Shown here: piece by piece, positions 46,591 through 55,054 of the stretch
Layout: each line of letters starts with the position of its first letter
Numbering within the stretch: position 1 is the stretch's first letter
Source of the DNA: Candidatus Sericytochromatia bacterium
GTDB taxonomy: Bacteria > Cyanobacteriota > Sericytochromatia > S15B-MN24 > JAQBPE01
Assembly: GCA_035285325.1 (NCBI GenBank)
Contig: JAYKJB010000061.1
Location: 1-64,000 of the forward strand
Reading direction: 5' to 3'
DNA length: 64,000 nt
The notes under the pieces: model-generated
What the model was told of the DNA's origin: nothing
The model's database searches: none
The model's input: the letters and a program-made list of their open reading frames with translations, nothing else
Made by a program: the position numbers and the translations under genes

Positions 46591-46633
46591 ACCAGGTCAA
46601 GCGAATGTGCGAAACGCACAAAATCAACCTGGT
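46591..46633 (+). other. Structured leader element upstream of the NrdD-like gene
   Basis: A 7-bp outer stem (ACCAGGT 46591-46597 / ACCTGGT 46627-46633) encloses a 6-bp inner hairpin (TGTGCG-AAA-CGCACA, 46606-46620). A further ACTTCA/TGAAGT hairpin lies upstream near 46521-46540. A TTGACG at 46671 has no matching -10. The element is 80 bases before the start of the NrdD-like gene and may be part of its leader RNA. Confidence 0.4.
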
Positions 46634-46712
46634 TGAACGCCTGCCATTTCAGCCTCGCGCGGCGTGGTGCTTGACGTTTTTTCCGGATCAAAATTCTTTC
46701 GAGGAGTGATAC

Positions 46713-48647
46713 ATGAAATCGCCCGGTACGAACCCTCTGGAGATCAAAAAACGCGACGGACGTGTCGTGGCCTTCGATCGCTCCAAGATCGTCACGGCGA
46801 TCATGAAAGCCGCGCAGTCTCTGCAGGGAAGCGATTATCGTCTGGCCGAGGAACTGACTGATCTGGTGGTGACCTCGCTTTCCAAAACCCATCCAGATAT
46901 AACCCTGCCAAGCGTCGAACGTGTTCAGGACGTGATCGAAAAAACGCTGATCGAACAGGGGCACGCCCGGACGGCCAAGGCCTTCATTCTCTACCGTGCC
47001 AAGCGAAGCCGGATCCGCGAGACACAGTCTGCCTGGATGAACCTGGTCGCAGAGAAAATGGGGAATCAGCCCAGCGAAGGAGAAGGCCCGATGTCCGCGG
47101 CCAAGCACCATGCCGTCGGATGCGCGGCAGCGAGAGACTTTTACCTACATCGCGTGCTGCGCGACCGAGAGGCGGAGGCGCACCGCAGCGGTTCCTGGTT
47201 CATGCATGCGCTCAGCCACTATGACCTGAGCCCCCACAGCGCCAGCTTGGCCCTCGCCCCTGCCTTGAAATCGGGATTTCACTGTGGCCATAGCCACTTG
47301 AGGGCCTCGCGTCGACTCGCTTCTCTGCCCGCGCTGACGTCGGCTCTGGTCCACGCCTTTCAGAACGAAGTGCATGGGGGCGGCACCATCCCTCACTTTG
47401 AATCGGCTTGGGCCGACCTGATCGATGCAGACGTCTCGTCCGAGAGCATTGACGGGGCCGTCGAGGCACTCGCCTATCATCTGAACACCAGCTTGGCCGT
47501 TGGTGCCCGCGCCTTGCCGCGAATCACGCTGCAGATCGGCCTGGATACAAGGCCCCAGGCACGCGCCATCACCTCCGCCCTGTTGACCCTGATGGGCCGG
47601 GAAGACGGCCAGAACGACATCTGGGGCGCGCCGCACGTGACGTATTGCTTGAAAGAGGGCGTCAACCTGGCCCCCGGCGACCCCAACCACGATCTCACCA
47701 AGCTGGCCTTGGCGGCCTTCCCGCACGCGTCGAATATGTCCTTCAGTTCTGAGCGCACGCCAGCTTGGCAATTCGGTCAGGTCGCCCGCCTTGCAGACGT
47801 ACCCGCAGCGCCCTGCAATGCAACCATTTTCGCCAGACTGTCGATCAATTTGCCACGGCTGATTCTGCAATCCAAGCGTCAAGGTTTTGAAACCACCGCG
47901 GCCCTGCAAACCACCATCGCGGAAGCCTACCAACACCTCACCCACAGGCTCGAAAGCCTTGCAAGGCGCCCCGCGAGGGCTTTCCCGATACTTTTGAACA
48001 CCCACCTGCCAGGCAGCCAGCCACCCGGGGCCGAGGAGGCGCTGGGCGATCGCCTGGGGCCCCCGCTGGCCTTGCTCAACCTGGTCGGGTTGTCTGAGGC
48101 GGTCTTCCTCCTCAGCGGCGTGAGACCAGAGGCGTCGCCAAGCGCACGGGCGGAAGGTGTGCAACTGATTAAAACGGCTGCACATTGCACCGCGGAGCTC
48201 TGCAGCTCGGGAAAATTACAGGTGCACCTGCAATGTACCGAGGCTCCCTTGGCCGCCAGCCATTTCGCCCGACTGGATCGCAGGGAGTTCGGCATCATCA
48301 AGGACGTGACCGACCGTCCGCGTTACACCACAGGCCTCCCAGGCGTGGACGTCAGTTCAGCCAAAGAGGAGCTTTTGGCGACGGAAGCGACGTGCGCTCG
48401 CTTGCTGAGCGGAGGCAGTTGGAGCGAATGGCCAGAAGGCCTGCCACAAGAACAGGCCCTTGACTGGCTGCAACGGGGCTACCACGAAGGGATCGGGGGA
48501 TGGGGGCGCACCCGTCTCCTCGTGGCGTGCCCCGCTTGCCGGGCAACCCTGGCCTCGACAGAGTCCCCAGGCTGCCCCGTGTGCGGGTCGACAGAGCCCT
48601 TGACCCGCGTGCCGCTCCCTCACGCTTACTGGGAGTCGGACGACTGA
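46713..48647 (+). CDS. ATP-cone protein related to anaerobic ribonucleotide reductase NrdD, apparently without glycyl-radical site
   Basis: A 644-residue protein. An N-terminal ATP-cone (about 9-100: IKKRDGRVVAFDRSKIVTAI) is followed by a region with distant NrdD features (HGGGTIPHFES; FARLSINLPRLILQSKRQ, like the NrdD strand VxINLPRIAL). A C-terminal four-cysteine zinc site is C606, C609, C621, C624. In NrdD this site is followed by RxxGY carrying the radical glycine; here the protein ends TRVPLPHAYWESDD with no glycine. The cysteine pair near the NrdD substrate site (NCC) is also not evident. No nrdG lies nearby. ATG has GAGGAG seven bases upstream. It could be a regulatory pseudo-enzyme; homology should be tested. 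Confidence 0.7.
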   Translation: MKSPGTNPLEIKKRDGRVVAFDRSKIVTAIMKAAQSLQGSDYRLAEELTDLVVTSLSKTHPDITLPSVERVQDVIEKTLIEQGHARTAKAFILYRAKRSRIRETQSAWMNLVAEKMGNQPSEGEGPMSAAKHHAVGCAAARDFYLHRVLRDREAEAHRSGSWFMHALSHYDLSPHSASLALAPALKSGFHCGHSHLRASRRLASLPALTSALVHAFQNEVHGGGTIPHFESAWADLIDADVSSESIDGAVEALAYHLNTSLAVGARALPRITLQIGLDTRPQARAITSALLTLMGREDGQNDIWGAPHVTYCLKEGVNLAPGDPNHDLTKLALAAFPHASNMSFSSERTPAWQFGQVARLADVPAAPCNATIFARLSINLPRLILQSKRQGFETTAALQTTIAEAYQHLTHRLESLARRPARAFPILLNTHLPGSQPPGAEEALGDRLGPPLALLNLVGLSEAVFLLSGVRPEASPSARAEGVQLIKTAAHCTAELCSSGKLQVHLQCTEAPLAASHFARLDRREFGIIKDVTDRPRYTTGLPGVDVSSAKEELLATEATCARLLSGGSWSEWPEGLPQEQALDWLQRGYHEGIGGWGRTRLLVACPACRATLASTESPGCPVCGSTEPLTRVPLPHAYWESDD

Positions 48648-48657
48648 GCAGTCGTCA
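48640..48657. terminator. Convergent hairpin between the NrdD-like gene and fliK
   Basis: A 6-bp stem (GACGAC / GTCGTC, 6-base loop) spanning both stop codons. There is no T-run on either strand, so efficiency is doubtful. Confidence 0.35.
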
Positions 48658-49506
48658 GACCAGATCGACGACTTGGTCGCCCTGCGACGGCCGGCGGCGG
48701 CGAGCCCCTTGCTGGAAAGGGGCCGAACCCGGATCTTGGCGAGCGCCTGCTCCCCCAGTCGCTGAGCGGGCCATGACCACCTTGAGGGGCCCGGGCACAA
48801 AATGAGAGGTGGTCAGAATCTGATGAATCGCCCCGACCTGCTGCTCCAAGGCCAACTTGGCGTGTAGGGTTTGTGCCGTCAACTGAACCTCCACCAAGCC
48901 TTGCTGGTAGCTGACATGAAGGTGAACCGGCCCCAGCGCCGGGGGATCCAGGTGAAAGTCGAGGTGGCTGACAGGTTGGTCATTGCGAATCGCCTGGGTC
49001 AACTGTCCAAACACCAGCCGCGGCACCTCGCCCGCCACGTGGCCCCCCTCCGAAGCAGCTGAAAATTCTCCCACCGGTGGCAGCCAGGGCAGGAGCTGCA
49101 AGATAACAGGCGTCTCTGATGCCGAAAACCGGGGTTCCCTGCCCTCAAGCCCCATGTCTCGAGGGGGTTCCTGGTCCTCTGGACCGAAACCTGGCTCGAC
49201 ACGACGTTTTGGCGTCACGGCAGCCCCTGGGAGCCCCGTCACGACCGGCGAGGCCAACAGCTCGGAGAGGCCGGGTGACCACGCTCCCGAGACACTCCCA
49301 CCCAGAGGAAGCGAAGGTGAAGCCACCGAGAGGGATCCCGGAGGTGCCAGTTCACGCTGCACGAGAGCTGCGAAGTCGACCTCCGCTCGGGTGCGCCCTG
49401 CCGGAGAGGGCTGTTCCCGTCTGTCCTGCTCAGCCCTGAGCGCCTGTTCGCTGGCTGGGGAAGGCAATGGCGGAGGCGTGGGCGTGGCAAACGACAAGGG
49501 CAGCAT
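48655..49506 (-). CDS. fliK: Flagellar hook-length control protein FliK
   Basis: A 283-residue secreted ruler protein. A long low-complexity N-terminal part precedes the C-terminal Flg_hook domain (about 185-265): HLDFHLDPPALGPVHLHVSY, then a QQGLVEVQLTAQTLHAKLAL helix-strand unit and HFVPGPLKVVMA. This matches the LRLxPxELGxVxVxL pattern of FliK. The start overlaps the fliJ stop (TGATG). The pair fliJ-fliK sits away from the main flagellar block and without fliI. Confidence 0.8.
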   Translation of the reverse strand: MLPLSFATPTPPPLPSPASEQALRAEQDRREQPSPAGRTRAEVDFAALVQRELAPPGSLSVASPSLPLGGSVSGAWSPGLSELLASPVVTGLPGAAVTPKRRVEPGFGPEDQEPPRDMGLEGREPRFSASETPVILQLLPWLPPVGEFSAASEGGHVAGEVPRLVFGQLTQAIRNDQPVSHLDFHLDPPALGPVHLHVSYQQGLVEVQLTAQTLHAKLALEQQVGAIHQILTTSHFVPGPLKVVMARSATGGAGARQDPGSAPFQQGARRRRPSQGDQVVDLV

Positions 49507-50048
49507 CAGCGATGCTCCCTCTCGCGACGCTCGCGCAACAATTTCAATAGCCGCAGCTTCTCCATCTTCTCGAGCCGTTCCGCCAGTTCGCGGTTCTCTT
49601 CCTCCAGCACTAGTCGACGCTTCATGAAGATGGTCCCGGCCATCTCATCGATCCGTCGCGCTTCCTTGCGGCGTTCCTGTTCTTGCCATTCAGCCCGCTT
49701 CATTTCCCGATGCTTTTCCAGCTTCTTTCGCTCCCGCCGCACCGCTTCTTGAACCGACTGAATGGCCTTGAGGGATTGTTCTGCTTCCTGCAGAGACCGC
49801 TGCTGGGCCCCCATTTTCTGGCCGAGAAATTGGATGTAGTCGTGGTGAGCCGCCACATCAGAGGTCGCCCCCTGGGCCATCTGGGCGTTCAGGCCCTTCT
49901 GGGCCGACACCCGGCGAAACTCGATCTCGGCGAGCTTGGCCACTTCCTGGTCGCGCCGGGCCGCCGCCGCCATCACTTTGGCGTCGACCTCTTGTTCCTT
50001 GCGCTCGATCAGCTCGAGCACCCGTTGCAGGGAATACTGAAACGCCAC
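49506..50048 (-). CDS. fliJ: Flagellar export chaperone FliJ
   Basis: A 180-residue, almost entirely coiled-coil protein starting MAFQYSLQRVLELIERKEQE, the typical FliJ opening. It is highly charged throughout and ends in an Arg/Glu-rich helix. FliJ links the FliI ATPase ring to FlhA. GTG 50046-50048 has GGAG seven bases upstream. Coupled to fliK; fliI and fliH are not in the window. Confidence 0.8.
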   Translation of the reverse strand: MAFQYSLQRVLELIERKEQEVDAKVMAAAARRDQEVAKLAEIEFRRVSAQKGLNAQMAQGATSDVAAHHDYIQFLGQKMGAQQRSLQEAEQSLKAIQSVQEAVRRERKKLEKHREMKRAEWQEQERRKEARRIDEMAGTIFMKRRLVLEEENRELAERLEKMEKLRLLKLLRERREREHR

Positions 50049-50190
50049 AACACGCTCCGACCGCGAGCCACCCCCATGTCATACCCCAAATGGCAGGCGT
50101 GTGCGGTGATCCGCGCCGGGACAGGCTTCGCCGCCTCGCATCAGCAGCACTTCCCTGGTCTCACCCCAGCGATTAGAGTAAGATGCGACT

Positions 50191-50781
50191 ATGCCACTCC
50201 TGCGTCTGTCCGGCCTGCTATCTGCGCTGCTGGTGCTCTCCCTGCTCGGGCCCCTGCCTGCCCAAGCCCGAAACCCGAATCATCCGCCCTTCCGAGAAGC
50301 CAAGGCCGACTTTCACGACAAGGAACTCGCCTTGACCTATGGCATGGGAGGCCCGGCTTCACTCGATTTTGCCTTGCTGCCCCCCTTGAGCGTGGGGGCG
50401 GCCGTGGATCACGTGCTACAACCGCGTAGCTGGGCTTACCGGGCGGTCTTGAAGGTGGTGGACGAAGAGCAATCAGGCATCGGGATCGCCTTCACTGGCG
50501 CGGCCACGCACATTCGCGAGTTGATTGTCGGCCAACCCGACAATGCCGCATTGTGGGGCTGGCAAGCCGGCATGACCACCTCTCTCATGCTCGAAATGGG
50601 GTTGACGCTGCGACTCGGCATTCAAGCTTACGACACCAGCCTGGACGAACCCGGGGGACAAGCCGTCCTCCTGTCACCGGAAATCGCCTACCGCATGGGA
50701 CTGATCGAATGGATCGTCGTGCCTCGCTGGCCCCTCCAGGAATGGGGATGGGACTGGATGGGCGCCCGGATTCGTCTGTAG
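50191..50781 (+). CDS. Exported protein, possibly a small outer-membrane beta-barrel
   Basis: A 196-residue protein with a signal peptide (MPLLRLSGLLSALLVLSLLG to about residue 26, AQARN). The mature part has alternating hydrophobic strands (SLDFALLPPLSVGAAVDHVL; SGIGIAFTGAATHIRELI; LTLRLGIQAYD) and an end IVVPRW ... MGARIRL, as in small barrel-like proteins. No family recognised. There is no clear ribosome site; a TAAGAT (50179-50184) lies seven bases before the ATG. The last 108 bases overlap the convergent HAD gene. Confidence 0.65.
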   Translation: MPLLRLSGLLSALLVLSLLGPLPAQARNPNHPPFREAKADFHDKELALTYGMGGPASLDFALLPPLSVGAAVDHVLQPRSWAYRAVLKVVDEEQSGIGIAFTGAATHIRELIVGQPDNAALWGWQAGMTTSLMLEMGLTLRLGIQAYDTSLDEPGGQAVLLSPEIAYRMGLIEWIVVPRWPLQEWGWDWMGARIRL

Positions 50782-51513
50782 GGCAAATACGCCCGGCAAG
50801 ACGTGCGGGGTCCAGAGGCCCAAGCGCGCCGCATCCGACACCCCGGACAACACCCCAATCCCTCCAGCGGCTCCAGCCGCACGGGCCATCTCGAAGTCAG
50901 CCGGGGCATCTCCAACCATCCAAGCCTCGCCAGGTGCAATTCCGGCCCGCTCACAGGCCAACAAAAACAAATCAGGCCAGGGCTTGCCGCGCGCGACGAG
51001 GTCAGCCCCCACCACGGCATCGAACCAGGGCAGTACCCCGAGGGCCTCAAGAAACTCAGACGAGGGTCGGCTGTGGTCGGAGGTGGCGAGCGCCAAGCGC
51101 CAGCCTTGGGCCTGAAGCCCACGCAAGGTAAGCCAGACGCCTGGTAATGCTTGAGTATGCGCCAGACGCGAAAACGTGCGGTCGACGGTTTCAAAACCCA
51201 GCTGCACCCCGGCCTCGATGTCTGCAACCGATCGCCCGGCCCCACGAACGACCTGCCGCGCAGCCTCCAAGGCATCCTGCCGACGACCGACCACCAAGAC
51301 CCCATCGGGGTCGATGGCCCCGTCCGGGGCGACACCCCAAGCAGCCAAAAGACCGGACACCAGATCGGGAGCCGCGAATTGAGAGGCGACGGCGCTCGCC
51401 CTGGCCCGTGCCATCGCCCCCCAGAGCCGATGAAAGTCTACCAGCACGCCATCCTTATCAAACACGAGGAGGCGACCCTGCACCGGCCCAGCCGGCAGGA
51501 GCAGGCGTGGCAT
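50674..51513 (-). CDS. HAD-superfamily phosphatase (phosphoglycolate-phosphatase-like)
   Basis: A 279-residue HAD hydrolase. Motif I is VFDKDGVLVDF (nucleophile Asp), motif II the TSD in ALATSDHSR, motif III the lysine in RGKPWPDLF, and motif IV GDAPADFEMA. The cap is of the helical C1 type. The domain ends near TPHVLPGVFAL; the remaining 36 residues are Pro/His-rich and are encoded over the end of the opposite gene, so the true 3' end could differ. ATG 51511-51513 lies one base after the GHL10 stop. The substrate is unknown. Confidence 0.85.
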   Translation of the reverse strand: MPRLLLPAGPVQGRLLVFDKDGVLVDFHRLWGAMARARASAVASQFAAPDLVSGLLAAWGVAPDGAIDPDGVLVVGRRQDALEAARQVVRGAGRSVADIEAGVQLGFETVDRTFSRLAHTQALPGVWLTLRGLQAQGWRLALATSDHSRPSSEFLEALGVLPWFDAVVGADLVARGKPWPDLFLLACERAGIAPGEAWMVGDAPADFEMARAAGAAGGIGVLSGVSDAARLGLWTPHVLPGVFALQTNPGAHPVPSPFLEGPARHDDPFDQSHAVGDFR

Positions 51514-51514
51514 A

Positions 51515-53263
51515 TCAGTCGCCCTGGCCGCCAGCGCGCTCTTCGGCACGTTCGCGGGGAGGCGGAGCAGGTGGAACGTAGCGGTTCGCCTCCACGCGAT
51601 GCTGATTGGCTGCGAGCAGCGCATCCGCATACAGCATGCGCGACAGGAATTCTCTGCGCGCGGCGAGGGGCCACGGCGCCAATTCGGCCATAGACCGCAC
51701 CTGGCGCAGACGCTCCCGCAGGGCCGGGGCTTGATAATAGACCCGATCACGCAGAGGCAGGCTCTGGCTGATCCGCTGAACTTCTTCGTGCAGCATCAAG
51801 GCCGTGGCCGCCGCCTCGAAATCACCTTGGGCGTGGACCAGACGCAAATGCTGCATGACCTGCGCCAGGGTCTTTCGGACTGCCCGCGGAAAGCTGCGAT
51901 GAGGCAGCAATGCCGGCTCCCGGAAGGGGCCTGCCCGAAGGTCCTCCAGTCGCGCCAGATCGAAATGCCCCAGGGCGAACAAGAAACCGCCGGGGACGTG
52001 CTCCGCCCTCAACTCGGCCCATTGCTCGAACAGGTCACTGGGCTGGTCAAAGCGATGCAAGCCCAGAATGGGAACCAGTAGATTTCGCCGCGTGTGTCGG
52101 TCCGTCTCCCAGGACAACCAACGAGAAAGCTCCTGCGTTTTGCCCGTGTAGAGCATCGGCGAGGGCCAATCAATCCAGGCATTGTCCATCCAATGTCGCC
52201 AGTTCTGAAGTTTCGCGGCCCGTGCATAGGCCTCCCCCCGAAATACGGCGGCCGAGATGGCCAGGTGCGGGCGATGAACACGCGCGCGAGCGGCGATCTC
52301 CTGGACCGTGGTGTGCACCTGCTGCTCACGCCAGAGTTGCCACTCAAGCCGCAAGGGCGAGTCTGCGGGCAACGGATCAGGCGGGTAAACCCCGTGCTGG
52401 GCGTGGTAAGCCAGGGCGAACTGGGTTTTGCTGACCTCGTCTTCTGGGATGGCCTCGTCGTATCGAATGTAGTCCAGCAAGAGGCCGTCCACATCGTAAT
52501 GGCGGGTCAGTTCCTCAACCGCTCGCAAGACGAAATCGCGGGCATCGGGATGGGCCGCGCTCAGAAATCGCGATTCTTTCCCTTCGGCCCGTGCCGCCAA
52601 GGCCGGCAAATGCCCCAGCAGGGGATTGCCAAACCCCGGTGAACGCACCCGGAAGGTCCAGATCCAGGGATGCACTTCCATCCCGCGACGGTGCGCCTCC
52701 CGAATCAGGACCTGCAGGACATCCAGGTCCTGGCGAAAGTCCGGATCGCGGTCGAGCAACTGGCTGGGATAGATGGCATAGCCGCGTCGACACACCTCCG
52801 GCAGAAGCACGTTGAAATGGGCCCGCGCAAACTGCTGGACGAGGGCCACAATACCTGACTCGGAGCGCGGCAAGCTGGAGGCATCCAGCAGGATGCCCCG
52901 GGTTTCAGCGCCTCGCGATGGCAGCAAATGAAGCGCTGCTTCCCGCAAATACCCCTCTCCGCGGGTGAGCCAGGCGCGGACCTCCGTCTGCGCCCCGCCC
53001 GTGCGCAATGTCAGAGCCGCGGTCTCAATGGCCATTTTCGCCATCGAGAGACTCACGCCAGCCCGCGCCAACGGAACATCGAGATGGGCGACACGAGCAC
53101 TTTCCAGGCGTCCCTCTATCCGCTTCAACTCGCCTTTGGCCTGGATCAGCGCCTGTTCATACGCCTGCCGGGACGGATCGGCCTCCTGGGCGTGCGCAGA
53201 ATGCGGCATCCACCCGAGGAGACAGACCAGACTTGAAAGCAGCAAACGCGTCAGGGAAGACAA
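51515..53263 (-). CDS. Exported GHL10-type (DUF187) glycoside hydrolase
   Basis: A 582-residue protein. A signal peptide (LTRLLLSSLVCLLGWMPHSA, cleavage near AHAQ) and an alpha-helical segment (about 30-115) precede a TIM-barrel of the glycosyl-hydrolase-like 10 family: RGILLDASSLPRSESGIVAL, FNVLLPEVCRRGYAIYPS, GMEVHPWIWTFRV and DVDGLLLDYIRYDE. The C-terminal 120 residues are helical and Pro/Arg-rich at the end. Family members act on polysaccharides, but few are characterised. TTG 53261-53263 is chosen because GAGG lies about six bases upstream and it begins the signal sequence; a GTG 40 codons further upstream gives no signal peptide. Likely co-transcribed with the HAD gene. Confidence 0.8.
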   Translation of the reverse strand: MSSLTRLLLSSLVCLLGWMPHSAHAQEADPSRQAYEQALIQAKGELKRIEGRLESARVAHLDVPLARAGVSLSMAKMAIETAALTLRTGGAQTEVRAWLTRGEGYLREAALHLLPSRGAETRGILLDASSLPRSESGIVALVQQFARAHFNVLLPEVCRRGYAIYPSQLLDRDPDFRQDLDVLQVLIREAHRRGMEVHPWIWTFRVRSPGFGNPLLGHLPALAARAEGKESRFLSAAHPDARDFVLRAVEELTRHYDVDGLLLDYIRYDEAIPEDEVSKTQFALAYHAQHGVYPPDPLPADSPLRLEWQLWREQQVHTTVQEIAARARVHRPHLAISAAVFRGEAYARAAKLQNWRHWMDNAWIDWPSPMLYTGKTQELSRWLSWETDRHTRRNLLVPILGLHRFDQPSDLFEQWAELRAEHVPGGFLFALGHFDLARLEDLRAGPFREPALLPHRSFPRAVRKTLAQVMQHLRLVHAQGDFEAAATALMLHEEVQRISQSLPLRDRVYYQAPALRERLRQVRSMAELAPWPLAARREFLSRMLYADALLAANQHRVEANRYVPPAPPPRERAEERAGGQGD

Positions 53264-53410
53264 GGACGACCTCGCGCGACAGGGCTGCACCAGTCTAACG
53301 GCACTTGGCGCCACAGGGAAGCAAGCAGTCTTGCTGGCTGCGGGATGGGCGGCCTGGGAGCAGGAAAAAAACAGACTTGTCACCCTCCGGCCCTGAGCGA
53401 GGTAGCCATG

Positions 53411-53440
53411 AAAAAGGCCCCGGCCGATGCGGCCGGGGCC
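53411..53440 (-). terminator. Rho-independent terminator after the second subtilase
   Basis: Minus-strand 11-bp GC stem (GGCCCCGGCCG / CGGCCGGGGCC, 3-base loop) followed by TTTTTC, 13 bases past the subtilase stop. Confidence 0.92.
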
Positions 53441-53452
53441 ATAAGCTGAAGG

Positions 53453-54778
53453 TCAGCGAGCGCTGAAGGTGACAGCCTTGTAGGCGTTGATCCGACCGAA
53501 ACCGAACTTCTCGTTCCAGTTTTCGCCGTTCATATCAGGCGTCTTGTCGGCCGTCTTCTCAAGCAGTTCCTTGACCTGGGCAGGCGCCATGCCCGGGTAC
53601 TTCGAGCGCACCAGGCCGGCGAGCCCAGCCACCAGAGGGGTGGCCATCGAGGTCCCGGTCATGAAGGAGTATTCCTTGGTGATCCGACCGCCGCTGTTCT
53701 TGGTCAACCACACATCGTAGGTGGGCGTGGTCGCGAAGATCTTCACCCCAGGGGCGCTCACGGAGCAGTACTTGTTGAAGGAGGAGAACATTCCGATCTT
53801 GTCGTCCGCATCGGTCGCCCCCACCGAGATGACACCGGGGTAGGCCGCCGGATAGGAGATCGGGTTGCCCTGATGGCCGCTGTTCCCCATCGCCGCCACC
53901 ACAACGACATTCTTCTTCAAGGCGTGCGCCACGGCCTCACCCAGCGAGGCCATGGTTCCAGGGCCTCCCAGGCTCAGGCTGATGACATCCGCGCCATGGT
54001 CAGCCGCCCATGTAATGCCCTTGGCCACTGACAGCAAGGAGCCAGAACCGGCACCGGCCAGAACACGGACGGGCATGATCTTGCAGTTGACGGCCATGCC
54101 GACAATGCCCACGCCATTGTTGGTCACCGCCGCCGCGATACCGGCGCAGTGGGTTCCGTGGCCGTTGTCGTCGGCTGGACTGCCCACGCCGAACAGACCG
54201 CCCACACCGGTCGCGTTGTAACCCTTGACCAGTTTCTCCTTGAGATCGGGATGCCCGAGGTCGGCGCCGGTGTCGACAATGGCCACCACGACGTCCTTGG
54301 AGCCACCCTTGGTGGCCGCGATCGCCTCGGCCTGCTGGGTCTTGGCGATGCCCCACTGGTCCTTGGCCATCGGGTCGTTGAAGGTCTCCTTCGGCGCTTC
54401 CGTCTTGGCGGTGAAGCCACTGGTCAGCGTGTCCAGGCCGTCGGCCAAGGTGATCGTCACATCGGGCTCGATGTATTCCACGCCAGGCCCGAATTCACGC
54501 TTCAGTTCGTTGATGGAGCGACCCGCCGGCGCCTCAACGCCATAAATGTTCAGGCTATCGATGGCCCGCTCGGCCTTGGTGCCCGAGCCCTGGCGCATCC
54601 GCAGCACCTGACCGGGGCGCATCTTGACGATGAACTTGCCCGGGATCGGCTTGCCGGCGACCAACATGGCCTCCTGCGTCCGTGCCACCGCGGCCGAAGG
54701 ATTGACTGACTTGGCACAACCAGCCGTGGAAGCGAGCATGACGCTGGCAGCCAGTGCCAAGGAAAGTTGGCGATTCAT
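53453..54778 (-). CDS. Subtilisin-like serine protease with propeptide, lipoprotein
   Basis: S8 peptidase of 441 residues. A lipobox-type signal peptide (MLASTAGC, cysteine at 21) precedes an I9-like propeptide (about 45-110: PGKFIVKMRPGQVLRM ... VEYIEPDVTITLADG). The catalytic domain has VAIVDTGAD (Asp), GHGTHCAGIAA (His), MGNSGHQ (oxyanion Asn) and GTSMATPLVA (Ser). ATG has AAAGGAG upstream, within a short palindrome (AGGAGTTCTCCT). The AT-rich gap upstream (54830-54900) probably holds the promoter. It differs from the other subtilase (42958-44013) in having a propeptide. Confidence 0.92.
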   Translation of the reverse strand: MNRQLSLALAASVMLASTAGCAKSVNPSAAVARTQEAMLVAGKPIPGKFIVKMRPGQVLRMRQGSGTKAERAIDSLNIYGVEAPAGRSINELKREFGPGVEYIEPDVTITLADGLDTLTSGFTAKTEAPKETFNDPMAKDQWGIAKTQQAEAIAATKGGSKDVVVAIVDTGADLGHPDLKEKLVKGYNATGVGGLFGVGSPADDNGHGTHCAGIAAAVTNNGVGIVGMAVNCKIMPVRVLAGAGSGSLLSVAKGITWAADHGADVISLSLGGPGTMASLGEAVAHALKKNVVVVAAMGNSGHQGNPISYPAAYPGVISVGATDADDKIGMFSSFNKYCSVSAPGVKIFATTPTYDVWLTKNSGGRITKEYSFMTGTSMATPLVAGLAGLVRSKYPGMAPAQVKELLEKTADKTPDMNGENWNEKFGFGRINAYKAVTFSAR

Positions 54779-54949
54779 TCGAGGAGAACTCCTTTCGGCG
54801 CGAAGACCGTTACAATGGGCAGAAGCAGGTCATCGTTAATTGTAACTTACGACCTTCTTATAGCTCATTTAAACTTCAACTTGCTTCGAAACCTACTTTT
54901 TTAGGGTCAGGATCGCCTGAACACGCTCACGACGGCTCTGATCAAGAAC

Positions 54950-54958
54950 TGATAAAAT
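54950..54958 (+). promoter_or_regulatory. Candidate extended -10 promoter of mnmG
   Basis: TGA-TAAAAT, an extended -10 element without a good -35, about 97 bases before the mnmG start. The rest of the 275-base divergent gap (54779-55054) is AT-rich toward the subtilase and shows no gene. Confidence 0.4.
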
Positions 54959-55054
54959 CAAGAGAGCGGTGTCGCGCTCGGTGCCTGATGGCGCGAGCTG
55001 GACCTTGATGGGGCTGCCCCCCGCGCTCCCTTGCTTGAGAAAGGCGAATTCATC

